64,000 nt of DNA from Streptomyces misionensis (lineage in GTDB: Bacteria; Actinomycetota; Actinomycetes; Streptomycetales; Streptomycetaceae): NCBI RefSeq assembly GCF_900104815.1, contig NZ_FNTD01000003.1, positions 62,001-126,000 on the forward strand, in the 5' to 3' direction. Below, one piece after another: positions 9,689 through 18,514 of this stretch. The notes beneath the pieces are model-generated. The model had not been told where the DNA came from. It saw only the letters and a list, made by a program, of their open reading frames with translations, and made no database searches. Each line of letters starts with the position of its first letter. The first letter of the stretch is position 1. The translations under genes and the position numbers were made by a program.

Positions 9689-10752
9689 GCCGCCACCTCG
9701 ACGGTGGTGTGGTCGCCGACGACGACGCGATGGCGGCCGAGTTCCTCGCCCGCGGCGCTGACGACCGCGGCGCGGCCGATCAACGACCCGTGGATGCCGC
9801 GCACCTGGCGGACGGTCGCGCCGTCGAGGGCGATGGAGTAGCCGAGCGTGGCGTCGCTGATCCGGCAGTCGCGGCCGATGGCGGTGTGCGGGTCGACGTG
9901 GCTGTCTTCGATGACCGTGCCGGCGCCCACCACGACCGGGCCCTCGATGCGCGAGCGGATCACCCGCGCCCCGGCCTCGACGACGACCTCGCCGACGAGT
10001 TCGCTGGCCGCGTCGACCATGCCGTCGGTCCGTCCGGTGAGCGAGTCGAGCAGCTCGCGGTTGCAGTCCAGCACGTCCTCCACGCAGCCGGTGTCACGCC
10101 AGTAGCCGCCGTACTCCGTCGCCTCGACCCGGGCGCCGTGCTCGACGAGCCAGGCGATGGCGTCGGTGATCTCCAGCTCGCCGCGGGCGCTCGGCCGGAT
10201 GCCGGCGACCGCCTGGTGGACGGCCGGGGTGAAGAAGTAGACCCCGATCAGGGCCAGGTCGCTCCTCGGCTCCTGCGGCTTCTCCTCGACGGCGAGAACG
10301 CGGCCCTCGGCGTCCACCTCGGCAACGCCGAACGCGCGCGGGTCGGCCACCTTGTGCACGAGCACCTGGGCGGCGGGCCGCCGGGCGCGGAACGCCTCGG
10401 CGATCTCCCGCACCCCCTGCAGCAGCATGTTGTCGCCGAGGTACATCACGAAGTCGTCGTCGCCGAGGAAGTCGCGGGCGATGGCCACGCAGTCGGCCAG
10501 CCCGCGCGGCTCGTCCTGCGGGATGTAGGTGATCCGCATCCCGTACCGGCCGCCGTCGCCGAGGAGCGACCTGATCTGCGGTGCCCAGTCGCCGACGATG
10601 ACGCCGACCTCCTCCACCCCGATCGCCCGCAGGTTGTCCAGGACATGCTCCAGGACGGGCTGGTTGGCTACCGGGATCAGCTGCTTGGGCATCGAGTAGC
10701 TGAAGGGACGCAGGCGGGTTCCTCTGCCGCCCGACAACACCAGGGCCTTCAT
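9685..10752 (-). CDS. rmlA: Glucose-1-phosphate thymidylyltransferase (long form)
   Basis: A 355-residue nucleotidyltransferase that makes dTDP-glucose from glucose-1-phosphate and dTTP. MKALVLSGGRGTRLRPFSYSMPKQL is the signature GGxGTRLxP...K start; VMYLGDNML and a VEEKPQEP block follow. A C-terminal left-handed beta-helix (repeats such as VVVGAGTVIEDSHVDPHTAIG) marks the long antibiotic-cluster form (StrD-like) rather than the roughly 290-residue primary enzyme. It appears to be the first gene of the leftward PKS/sugar operon. The ATG at 10750-10752 is preceded by GGAGAGG on the minus strand. Confidence 0.94.
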   Translation of the reverse strand: MKALVLSGGRGTRLRPFSYSMPKQLIPVANQPVLEHVLDNLRAIGVEEVGVIVGDWAPQIRSLLGDGGRYGMRITYIPQDEPRGLADCVAIARDFLGDDDFVMYLGDNMLLQGVREIAEAFRARRPAAQVLVHKVADPRAFGVAEVDAEGRVLAVEEKPQEPRSDLALIGVYFFTPAVHQAVAGIRPSARGELEITDAIAWLVEHGARVEATEYGGYWRDTGCVEDVLDCNRELLDSLTGRTDGMVDAASELVGEVVVEAGARVIRSRIEGPVVVGAGTVIEDSHVDPHTAIGRDCRISDATLGYSIALDGATVRQVRGIHGSLIGRAAVVSAAGEELGRHRVVVGDHTTVEVAA

Positions 10753-10854
10753 GGACCTCTCCTCACCGCGACGGCCGCTCCCGACGGGGCGGTCGGCACC
10801 GGGGTGCTGAAGGTGTTCCCCGGTGCCCTGGACGCAGCCATCGTGCGCCGCACC

Positions 10855-10874
10855 GGTCGAAGCGCTCTCGAACC
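10855..10874 (-). promoter_or_regulatory. Candidate SARP binding site upstream of rmlA
   Basis: On the minus strand the bases read TTCGAGA, four bases, TTCGACC: two heptamers repeating every 11 bases, the classic layout of SARP operators. It lies about 100 bases upstream of the rmlA start and just after the end of the first SARP gene, so the cluster SARPs may switch on the PKS/sugar operon here. No -10 box was confirmed. Only two repeats are present, so the call is tentative. Confidence 0.45.
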
Positions 10875-10907
10875 TCAGTGAGTCCGCAGCCGTTCAGTCC
10901 GGCGCGC

Positions 10908-11744
10908 TCAACTGGCCTGCGGCAGTCGTACCGCGCCGCCCCGGCTCGCCGTCCTGGGCTCCCAGTCGATGCCGGAGTCACTCAGGATCGTCCGGTGCAG
11001 CGCGGTCATGGCCTGCGACGGCTCCGTCCCCAGCTCGGACTTCATCGCCTGCCGCAGGCGTGCGTAGACCTCCAGAGCCCGCCCCCGGCGCCCGGCCCGG
11101 CACAGCGCGACCATGTACTGCCCGTGGAACGTCTCGTCGAGAGGGTGCTCCACGCACAGTCCGACCAGCTCGCCGAGGATCTCGTGGTGGCGGCCGAGCC
11201 GCAGGTCGGCGTCGACGCGGCGGCTGAGGACGCTGAGCCGGGACTCCTCCAGGTGCAGCACTTCGGCGGTCATCCGTGGCCCGGTCTGCACGTCCACCAG
11301 GGCCCGTCCCTGCCACAGCGCGAGCGCCTCGCGGAACCGGTCGGCGGCGGTGGCGAACTCCCCCGCCGTCATGGCCCGGTGACCGGCGACGGCCCGGGAC
11401 TGGTACTCGCGGACGTCGACCGTGCCGCCGTGGGTGTCCAGCAGGTACCCGCCCGCCTTCGTCACGACGACGTCCTTCGCGTCGAGTTCGGCGGCGCCGG
11501 GGACGTCCTCGAGGGTGGCGGCGATCAGGTTGCGCAGATGGAGGATGTAGGTCTGCAGGGTCGTCGCGGCACTTCGGGGCTGGTGGTCCTGCCACAGCTC
11601 CTCCATCAGGGCGTCGACGGAGACGAAGCTGTCGGGGCACAGGGCCAGCAGCGCGAGCACCTTGCGGGGTTTGGCGGCCGTGGGCACCACCGGCCTGCCC
11701 CGGAGGGCGACCCGGAAGGGCCCCAGAACACTGATGTCGAGCAT
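10908..11744 (-). CDS. SARP-family transcriptional activator (first)
   Basis: A 278-residue Streptomyces antibiotic regulatory protein. Residues 1-95 form an OmpR-like winged helix (LDISVLGPFRVALRG, AAKPRKVLALLAL, SAATTLQTYILHLRN); residues 100-260 are the bacterial transcriptional activation domain (REALALWQGRALVDV, LEESRLSVLSRRVDADLRLGRH, LDETFHGQYMVALCRAGRRGRALEVYARLR). It lacks NB-ARC/TPR extensions, like DnrI or ActII-ORF4. Such proteins activate type II PKS clusters through heptameric direct repeats. The ATG at 11742-11744 has an AAGGAG ribosome site. A paralogue lies immediately upstream. Confidence 0.92.
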   Translation of the reverse strand: MLDISVLGPFRVALRGRPVVPTAAKPRKVLALLALCPDSFVSVDALMEELWQDHQPRSAATTLQTYILHLRNLIAATLEDVPGAAELDAKDVVVTKAGGYLLDTHGGTVDVREYQSRAVAGHRAMTAGEFATAADRFREALALWQGRALVDVQTGPRMTAEVLHLEESRLSVLSRRVDADLRLGRHHEILGELVGLCVEHPLDETFHGQYMVALCRAGRRGRALEVYARLRQAMKSELGTEPSQAMTALHRTILSDSGIDWEPRTASRGGAVRLPQAS

Positions 11745-11916
11745 GCGTTACTCCTTGGGGACGGCCTGGAGACGGCCTGGGTACGGCCTGCCGGCGGGCC
11801 TCGGCGACGGGCCTTGACGACGGTCTGCGCACCATCGCGAGCAGTCCTAGAGCCGGGCTCGACCCGCGCAGAAGCGTGCATACGGGACAGCGCGCGCACC
11901 GGACACGGCACTACGG

Positions 11917-12738
11917 TCACCACCCCTGCGCCACCGCGGCGGGGGCGGGGGCGGGGACGGCGTCGAGGTCGGGACTCGAGGCGAGAATCGCCTGGTGGAG
12001 CCGTTGTACGCGGGGGGAGGGCTCCAGCCCGAGTTCGTCGATGAGCGTGGTGCGCAGCCGCCGGAAGACCTCCAGCGCCTTGCCGGCCCGGCCCGACCGG
12101 TACAGCGCCACCATGTAGTGGGCGTGCAGCGCCTCGTGGAACGGCTGCTCGGCGGTGAGCCGGGCCAGCTCGCCGAGGAGCTGCGGGTGGCGGCCGAGCC
12201 GCAGCCCCGCCTCGATGCGCATCTCGACCGCGCCGAGCCGGCTCTCCTCCATGGACATGGACTCGATGCGCAGTTGGGGGCCGGTCGGTACGTTGACCAG
12301 GGTCGGCCCGTCCCACAGCGCGAGTGCCTCGCTCAGCAGCCGCTCGCCCGTCCGGTCGTCGCCGCCCGCGAGCGACTGCTGCCCGTGGCTGATCAGGTCG
12401 CGTGCCCGGTGCAGGTCGACGCACTCGAGCGGGATGTCCAGCCGGTAGCCGCCGTGCTCGGTGCGCAGTGTCTCCTTGGCGGAGCCGTCGGCGCGCTCGG
12501 GGGTGGCCGCGTTGATGCGGCGGCGCAGCTGCAGCACGTACGTCTGCAGCGTGGTGGCCGCACTGCGCGGAGGCTCCTCGCCCCACAGCTCCGCCGTCAG
12601 CGTGTCAACCGTCACGATCTGGCCCACCCGCGCCGCGAGCAGGGCCAGCAGCTGCCGCGGCTTGGCGGCCGTCGGGACCACGGACACCTGGCCGATCCGG
12701 GCACGCAGCGGCCCGAGGAGTCTTATGTCAGCGATCAC
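11917..12738 (-). CDS. SARP-family transcriptional activator (second)
   Basis: About 273 residues from a GTG at 12736-12738, chosen because GAGGGAAA lies five bases upstream and the conserved fold starts at once (ADIRLLGPLRARIG). An ATG at 12793-12795 would add 19 unconserved residues. Winged helix (AAKPRQLLALLAA, SAATTLQTYVLQLRRRI) and activation domain (SEALALWDGPTLVNVPTGP, MEESRLGAVEMRIEAGLRLGRH, FHEALHAHYMVALYRSGRAGKALEVFRRLR) are complete. It is similar to the SARP at 10908-11744, suggesting duplication. It is transcribed away from the azole-peptide operon, so it may control that divergent promoter region and the PKS arm together. Confidence 0.92.
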   Translation of the reverse strand: MIADIRLLGPLRARIGQVSVVPTAAKPRQLLALLAARVGQIVTVDTLTAELWGEEPPRSAATTLQTYVLQLRRRINAATPERADGSAKETLRTEHGGYRLDIPLECVDLHRARDLISHGQQSLAGGDDRTGERLLSEALALWDGPTLVNVPTGPQLRIESMSMEESRLGAVEMRIEAGLRLGRHPQLLGELARLTAEQPFHEALHAHYMVALYRSGRAGKALEVFRRLRTTLIDELGLEPSPRVQRLHQAILASSPDLDAVPAPAPAAVAQGW

Positions 12739-12795
12739 GGTTTCCCTCACTTCCCCCTGGGCAGACGCCCTACGACCGGACTCCGCCACCGTCAC

Positions 12796-13024
12796 ATTTC
12801 GGCCTGCTCCGGACCAGTGCGCCGCTCACCGCGGTGCGGTGCGTTTTTCCCCCGGAAACCGTGAATCCGTCATACCCGGTGGATGAGGTCTGCACTGGTC
12901 CGGTCCTCGCCGGTGGCATTTACTCCTCGATGAGCGCTGAAGCCGGCCTCGCGGCCGACTCGACCGACCCGATGCGACAGGGCGGTGGCGCACGACTCGT
13001 GTGTAACTCGCGTAAGGAGAGACC
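12796..13024. promoter_or_regulatory. Divergent intergenic region between SARP gene and azole-peptide operon
   Basis: About 230 non-coding bases between two divergent operons, the natural place for both promoters. An AAGGAGAG ribosome site lies just before the precursor ATG at 13025. A CACCGCGGTG palindrome sits near 12827 and several CTCGA-type words lie around 12926-12965, but I could not fix -35/-10 boxes or a clear SARP repeat array. Confidence 0.4.
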
Positions 13025-13315
13025 ATGTCACTCACCCATGACTGGCGCTTCGCGGAGCTCATCGCACGCACCTGGATGGAGCCGGCGCTGCGCGAGCGCT
13101 ACCTCGCCGAGCCGCGCCGCGTGCTCGCCGAGGCGGGTATCGAGCTGCCGGCTGGCTGCCCGGTGCCGGCGCTGCCCAGCAGCGAGGAACTCGAGGTGGT
13201 GGTGGACCGGTTCGACACCCTGCCCGCCGCCGCGCCGGCCGCGGCCTTCTGCCTGAGCCTGGCCGACGAGCCGATGACGGCCGTCTGCGGCGCGGTGGGG
13301 GCGCTCGCCGCATGA
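13025..13315 (+). CDS. RiPP precursor peptide with nitrile-hydratase-like leader (NHLP type)
   Basis: 96 residues. Residues 5-62 resemble the NHLP leader: THDWRFAELIARTWMEPALR, then EPRRVLAEAGIELPAG and SSEELEVVVDRFDTLPA. Leaders of this fold are recognised by E1-like/YcaO cyclodehydratases. The tail after about residue 68 is small-residue rich and ends FCLSLADEPMTAVCGAVGALAA, with cyclisable Cys76, Ser78, Thr85 and Cys88; another Cys (45) is inside the leader. The next gene starts on its stop (ATGA), as expected for precursor and cyclodehydratase. It could instead be a carrier-like small protein modified by the same enzymes, but position and leader favour a precursor. The ribosome site AAGGAG is strong. 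Confidence 0.75.
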   Translation: MSLTHDWRFAELIARTWMEPALRERYLAEPRRVLAEAGIELPAGCPVPALPSSEELEVVVDRFDTLPAAAPAAAFCLSLADEPMTAVCGAVGALAA

Positions 13316-15624
13316 ACGTGGCAGGGGGGAACGCAGGGACCGTACGCATCGGTTTCAAGCCGCACCTGCGCCCGCAGGTGGTGGCCGAGGACGGGGTGTA
13401 CCTGGTCTCCGAGCGGGGAGTGACCACGGTGCCGGGGACCGCCATGGCGCGGCTGGCGCCGCTGCTGGACGGCACGCGCGACATGCCCGCGCTGCTGCGG
13501 GAGGCGGCGCCCGAACTGGACTGCCTTCAAGTGGGTGAGCTGGTCGGTCAGTTGACACGCTCGGGGCTGCTCGACCACCGCGCCCCGCAGCACGCGCCGT
13601 GCGACGACCGCGCCGCCGAGGCGTACTGGGAGATCGTCGGCGGGGAGCGGGTGCGGCGGGCCGCCGGACGGCCGATGAGGCTGCGGCTGACCGAGGTCGC
13701 CGACGTCGACCCGGCCCGCACCGAGGCCGTACGCACCGCCTGCCGGGACGCCGGGATCACCGTCGTCGACGACCCGGCCGACGACTCCGGCGACACCGCC
13801 CTCGACCTGGTGGTGTGCGAGGACTACCTCGACCCGCGGCTCGCCGGGGTGGACGCGGCGCACCGCGCCACCGGCCGGCCCTGGCTGCTCGCCAAGCCCT
13901 ACGGCAGCACGGTGTGGATCGGCCCGGTCTTCCGGCCCGGCGAGAGCGCCTGCTGGCACTGCCTGGCGCACCGGCTGCGGGGGCGACGCGCCGCGCAGTC
14001 GTCGGTGCCGGGCCACGCGGGCGATACCGCCCTGCTCGCGCCCCGGGCGGCGCTGCCGGTGACCGTCGCCCTCGGCGCCGGGCTCGCCGCACTGGAGTGC
14101 GCCAAGTGGCTCGCCGGGAACCGCCATGACGCGCAGGACTACGTCGTCACCTTCGACACGCTCGGGCCGGCAACGCGCCGGCACCGGCTCGCCCACCGCC
14201 CGCAGTGCTCCGAGTGCGGCAACCCGCGGCTCGCCGCCGAGCGAGCCGGGCAGCCGGTGCGCCTGGAGTCCCGCCCGAAGGCGTCCCGTGGCGGCGGCGG
14301 CCACCGTGCGCTGCCCCCGCGGGCGGTGCTGGAGCGGTACGGGGACCTGGTCAGCCCGGTCACCGGAGTCCTCAAGGAGATCCGCCGCGACGAGCGCGGC
14401 CCCGACCTGCTCAACGTCTACCGGGCCGGCTACAACCAGGCCCTCGGCCCGCGCCGGATGGCGGAGCGGCGCACCTCGCTGCGCCAGGAGAGCGCGGGCA
14501 AGGGCCGTACCGCCCTGGAGGCCCGGGTCGGCGCGCTGTGCGAGGGCGTGGAGCGGATCAGCGGCACCTGGCAGGGCGACGAAGCGCGGGTACGCGGCTC
14601 GCTGCGATCGCTGGGCGACCGCGCCATGTCCCCCCTGGACGTGCAGCTGTGGCACGAACGGCAGTACCGCGAGCGCGACACGTGGAACACCCCGGGCCAC
14701 CCCTTCCACCTCGTTCCGGAGCGCTTCGACGAGGACGCGGTACTCGACTGGACGCCGGTGTGGTCGCTCACCCGCGGCCGTCATCTGCTGCTGCCCAGCG
14801 CCCTGCTGTACTACAACGCCCCCGACCCGGTGGGCCGCCGGATGACCCGGGCCGACTCCAACGGCTGTGCGGCGGGCAGCACGGTAGAGGACGCCGCGCT
14901 CCAGGGGCTGCTGGAGCTCGTCGAGCGGGACGCGGTGGCGCTGTGGTGGTACAACCGCACGCGCCAGCCCGCCGTCGACATGGACGCGTTCGGCGATCCG
15001 TGGACCGCCCGCGTCGAGGAGGCCCACGCCGCGCTCGGGCGCGAGGTGTGGGTGCTCGACCTCACCTCGGACCTCGGGGTGCCGGTGATGACCGCGCTGT
15101 CACGGCGGACTGACGAGCCGGCCGGGGCCGGCGAGGACATCGTCTTCGGCTTCGGCGCGCACCCGGACCCGGCGGTCGCGCTCTGCCGGGCGCTGTCGGA
15201 GATGAACCAGCTCCTGCCCGCGGTGCTGGACGCCGGGCCGGACGGCACCGGCTACACCTGCTCCGACCCGGTCGCGCTGGAGTGGTGGCGCACTGCCCGC
15301 CGTGGCACCCTGCCCTACCTCGCGCCCGACCGGGCGGTGCGGCCGCGCACCCCGGGCGACTACGGCTACCGGCCCACCGCCGACCTGCTCGACGACATCG
15401 ACGCGCTGCGCCACCGCCTTGAGGAACGCGGCATGGAGGTGTTGCTGCTCGACCAGACCCAGCCCGACCTGCGACTGCCGGTGGTCCGGGTGATCGTGCC
15501 CGGGCTGCGCCACTTCTGGCCGCGGTTCGCGCCGGGCCGGCTGTACGACGTGCCGGTGGAGCTCGGCCGACTGGCCGCGCCGACGCCGTACGACGACCTC
15601 AACCCCGTCCCCCTGTTCGTCTGA
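13312..15624 (+). CDS. Fused E1-like/YcaO azoline-forming cyclodehydratase
   Basis: 770 residues. The N-terminal half is an E1/ThiF-like leader-binding domain with two CxxC pairs (CWHC at 214-217, CSEC at 299-302) able to hold zinc. The C-terminal half, from about residue 340, is a YcaO domain: ALEARVGALCEGVERISG and EDAALQGLLELVERDAVALWWYN are the ATP/Mg-binding helices. The protein ends DLNPVPLFV, a proline-containing tail like the PxPxP end of cyclodehydratases but shorter. Such fusions use ATP to turn Cys/Ser/Thr of a bound precursor into azolines. It is coupled to the precursor gene and followed by a SagB-type dehydrogenase. Confidence 0.9.
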   Translation: MNVAGGNAGTVRIGFKPHLRPQVVAEDGVYLVSERGVTTVPGTAMARLAPLLDGTRDMPALLREAAPELDCLQVGELVGQLTRSGLLDHRAPQHAPCDDRAAEAYWEIVGGERVRRAAGRPMRLRLTEVADVDPARTEAVRTACRDAGITVVDDPADDSGDTALDLVVCEDYLDPRLAGVDAAHRATGRPWLLAKPYGSTVWIGPVFRPGESACWHCLAHRLRGRRAAQSSVPGHAGDTALLAPRAALPVTVALGAGLAALECAKWLAGNRHDAQDYVVTFDTLGPATRRHRLAHRPQCSECGNPRLAAERAGQPVRLESRPKASRGGGGHRALPPRAVLERYGDLVSPVTGVLKEIRRDERGPDLLNVYRAGYNQALGPRRMAERRTSLRQESAGKGRTALEARVGALCEGVERISGTWQGDEARVRGSLRSLGDRAMSPLDVQLWHERQYRERDTWNTPGHPFHLVPERFDEDAVLDWTPVWSLTRGRHLLLPSALLYYNAPDPVGRRMTRADSNGCAAGSTVEDAALQGLLELVERDAVALWWYNRTRQPAVDMDAFGDPWTARVEEAHAALGREVWVLDLTSDLGVPVMTALSRRTDEPAGAGEDIVFGFGAHPDPAVALCRALSEMNQLLPAVLDAGPDGTGYTCSDPVALEWWRTARRGTLPYLAPDRAVRPRTPGDYGYRPTADLLDDIDALRHRLEERGMEVLLLDQTQPDLRLPVVRVIVPGLRHFWPRFAPGRLYDVPVELGRLAAPTPYDDLNPVPLFV

Positions 15625-15667
15625 CGCCTTGGTTCGTTCAACCCGTCCCCGACTCCCAGGACTTGCT

Positions 15668-17131
15668 GTGTCCCCTCTCACTCAGCCCACCGATCCGCTG
15701 CTCCTCGCCGGCAGCGACGGACTCTGGTCGCTCCGCGAGGACGCCTACGTCCAGGACGAGGGGTCCGCGCTGGAGGTCCAGTCGCGCTGGGGCGGGGTGC
15801 GCGTCAACCACCCCTCGCCGATGCTGCGGGAGGTGCTGCGCCGCATGGAGCTGGGCCCCGGGCGGCTCGAGAACATCCGGGGCACCTCGGATCTGGTGCA
15901 ACGGGTGCGGTTGATGGTGGAGTTGCAGCAGCTCGGCGGGCTTGTGGTGCGCTCGGTGTCCGCCGCCGACGGCCGCAGCCCGCTGATGTCGGTGGTGCCC
16001 ACGGCCGCCGACGCCTGGCTGCGCCCTGCGCCGACGCCGGAGGACCGGCGGCTGCGGCTGTCCCGGTTCGCCGCGCTGCGCTCCACCGGCGACGGGGCGG
16101 TGCTCGAGTCGCCGCTGTCGCCGTTCCGGGTGGTCCTCCCGCGCCCGAAGGCGGGCTGGCTCATCGCCTCGCTCGCCACGCCGACGACGGCGCGTGAAGC
16201 GGCCGAGCGGCTGCCGGTCGACCCGGGGACGGTGCGTACGCTGCTGTCGTACTTGCTCGCCACCGGGATGGTGCAGGCGGCCGACGAAGCCCGCGGCGCG
16301 GACGGCGCGGTCTTCGCCGAGGACGCCGACCCGGTGCTGCGTACCTGGTCCCACCACGACCTGATGTTCCACTGGCGCAGCCGGCCGGGCTTCACCGACG
16401 GCGTCTTCGGCGCCGAGTACGCCCTGCGCGGCGTCCAGAACCCGCCGCCGCGGATCCGCCCCCTGCCGGACGGCACCCGCGTCGCGCTGCCCCGGCCGGG
16501 CGACGGCGGTCCGGGCGACGAGGGTCCGGGGCTGTCCGTGACCGAGGCGATCGAGCAGCGCGTCTCCGCGCGCAGCCACGGCCGGAGCCCGCTCACCCTG
16601 GACCAGCTCGGGGAGGTGCTCCATCGGGCGCTGCGGGTGCGCGGCGGCGACGCCGATCGGCCCTACCCCAGCGGCGGCGCCTGCTACGAGCTGGAGTTCT
16701 ATGTGAGCGTGGCCCGCTGCCAGGGACTGGAGCCGGGGATCTACTACTACGCACCCGCCGAGCACTGCCTGGTGCGACTGCCCGCGGACGAGGCCGCGCT
16801 GCGCGGCATGCTCGCGGACGCCAAGGCGGGCGCGGGCATGTCCGAGACGCCCGACGTGCTGTTGACCATGACCGCCCGTTTCGCCCGGGTGTCGTGGAAG
16901 TACAGCGGGATCGCCTACGCGCTGACGCTCAAGCACGTCGGCGTGGTGCAGCAGACGCTGTATCTGCTGACGACCGCCCTGCGGATCGCCGGGTGCGCCA
17001 TCGGCACCGGCGACACCGAGCGGTCGGCCCGGGCCTTCGGGCTGGACTGGCGCGAGGAGTCCGCGGTGGGGGAATTCATCCTCGGTTCGCTTCCGGACCA
17101 GGAGCGCCGGGAAATTGTCAACCGGACATGA
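15668..17131 (+). CDS. SagB-type FMN-dependent azoline dehydrogenase
   Basis: 487 residues from a GTG at 15668-15670 with AGGA upstream. An N-terminal helical/winged region (about 1-270) leads to a nitroreductase-fold domain with AIEQRVSARSHGRSPLTLDQLGEV, the family block RPYPSGGACYELEFYV, then PGIYYYAPAEHCL and KHVGVVQQTLYLLTTAL. It oxidises azolines to azoles, using FMN. It lies 43 bases after the cyclodehydratase in the same operon and ends just before the sensor-kinase gene. With the two upstream genes it forms a complete azole-forming set. Confidence 0.9.
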   Translation: MSPLTQPTDPLLLAGSDGLWSLREDAYVQDEGSALEVQSRWGGVRVNHPSPMLREVLRRMELGPGRLENIRGTSDLVQRVRLMVELQQLGGLVVRSVSAADGRSPLMSVVPTAADAWLRPAPTPEDRRLRLSRFAALRSTGDGAVLESPLSPFRVVLPRPKAGWLIASLATPTTAREAAERLPVDPGTVRTLLSYLLATGMVQAADEARGADGAVFAEDADPVLRTWSHHDLMFHWRSRPGFTDGVFGAEYALRGVQNPPPRIRPLPDGTRVALPRPGDGGPGDEGPGLSVTEAIEQRVSARSHGRSPLTLDQLGEVLHRALRVRGGDADRPYPSGGACYELEFYVSVARCQGLEPGIYYYAPAEHCLVRLPADEAALRGMLADAKAGAGMSETPDVLLTMTARFARVSWKYSGIAYALTLKHVGVVQQTLYLLTTALRIAGCAIGTGDTERSARAFGLDWREESAVGEFILGSLPDQERREIVNRT

Positions 17132-17193
17132 GCGCGATTGTTTTCCACCAAATGTATGATCACCCCCTGGCGAGCTGACCGGGGGAGGATGCT

Positions 17194-18459
17194 ATGCCGA
17201 CGCAGGCCGACCACCTGCGAAGCGCCGGTCCCGACGAGGGCCGGGTCGATGAGGACTCGACCATGCGCTGCAGGGGCGGAGAGCCGACCGGACAGCCTTC
17301 GGGGCTTCCGCTCGGCGCCGAGGCGCCGCCACCGCACTTCGCCCTCGCGGTGGTCTTCACCGTCATGGCCGGCTTCTTCGTCATGCAGGTCGTCGACATC
17401 CTCGACCAGGGCGTGACACCGCTCGACATCGCCCTCGTCTTCACCGTGCTGCCGGCGCTGATCGGCTGTCAGGTGGCGCAGACACTGCCGCGGCTGCGTC
17501 CGCTGCGGGACCGCTACGGGCGGGCGATCCTGCTCGCCCAGGTGCTCCTCGTCGTGCTCCCGTGCGCGTTGTTCGGGTGGGCCTGGGGCGGGATGGGCGG
17601 CTTCGTCGGCGCATCGGCGCTGCTGGTGCTGGAGACCCGCAAGGGGATCGCGGTCTTCGGCACGCTGGTGGCACTCATCGCGCTGTCGACCGGGGCGCGC
17701 TCCGGGTTCGGCACGGTGGCGGTGCCGTACATGGTGGTCTCCTCCCTGCTCACCGGGATCATCGTCTACAGCCTCATCCGGCTGGCCACGCTGACCATCG
17801 CCGTCCACGAGGCACGTGAGGACTTCGCCCGTATCGCGATCGTCAAGGAGCGGCTGCGCTTCGCCCGGGACCTGCACGACCTGCTCGGCTACAGCCTCTC
17901 GGCGATTACGCTCAAGGGCGAGCTCGCCTGCCAGCTGGTCGGCCGGGCGCCGGACCAGGCCCGCGACGAGCTGCTCGGCATCATCGACATCTCGCGGCAG
18001 GCGCTGGCGGACGTGCGCGAGGTGGCGCACAGCTATCGCTCGCTGTCGCTGCTCAACGAGCTGTCCTCGGCCCGCTCGGTGCTCTCCGTCGCGGGCATCG
18101 AGGCGCATGTGAGGATCGATTACGACCGGCTGAGCGCCGAGGCGGACACCGAGCTCGCCACGGTCCTGCGCGAGGGCGTCACCAACGTGATGCGGCACAG
18201 CGAGGCGTCCCGCTGCCGCATCGAGGCGACCCAGCGGGACGGTGTCGTACGGTTGTGCATCGCCAACGACGGGGTGCCCGCGAAGGAGAACTCTGGGCGA
18301 CGGGGCGGGAGCCGGGGCGGCAGCGGACTGCAGAACCTCACGGAGCGCATGACGGCCGTGGGCGGACGGCTCACCGCGGGGGTGGACGAGGACGGCTGGT
18401 TCCGCCTGGTCGCCGAGACCGCCCCCGCGCCGCCGGCGGCCGGCGCCGGCCGCGGCTGA
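17194..18459 (+). CDS. Sensor histidine kinase (NarL-type, HisKA_3)
   Basis: 421 residues with about five membrane-spanning segments between residues 50 and 205 (for example FALAVVFTVMAGFFVMQVVDIL and MVVSSLLTGIIVYSLI). The phospho-acceptor is His in RFARDLHDLLGYSLSAITLK, the HisKA_3 box; the ATPase domain has VLREGVTNVMRHSEASRC and the GLQNLTERM block. No extracellular sensor domain is evident, so the signal is probably sensed at the membrane. The response regulator at 18515-19117 points towards it and is the likely partner. A role in control or self-protection is inference. Confidence 0.85.
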   Translation: MPTQADHLRSAGPDEGRVDEDSTMRCRGGEPTGQPSGLPLGAEAPPPHFALAVVFTVMAGFFVMQVVDILDQGVTPLDIALVFTVLPALIGCQVAQTLPRLRPLRDRYGRAILLAQVLLVVLPCALFGWAWGGMGGFVGASALLVLETRKGIAVFGTLVALIALSTGARSGFGTVAVPYMVVSSLLTGIIVYSLIRLATLTIAVHEAREDFARIAIVKERLRFARDLHDLLGYSLSAITLKGELACQLVGRAPDQARDELLGIIDISRQALADVREVAHSYRSLSLLNELSSARSVLSVAGIEAHVRIDYDRLSAEADTELATVLREGVTNVMRHSEASRCRIEATQRDGVVRLCIANDGVPAKENSGRRGGSRGGSGLQNLTERMTAVGGRLTAGVDEDGWFRLVAETAPAPPAAGAGRG

Positions 18460-18514
18460 CCCACAGGCCGGTCCGACCGGCGGATCCCTCGGCGGGGCTG
18501 ACGGGCGGTCGCCC

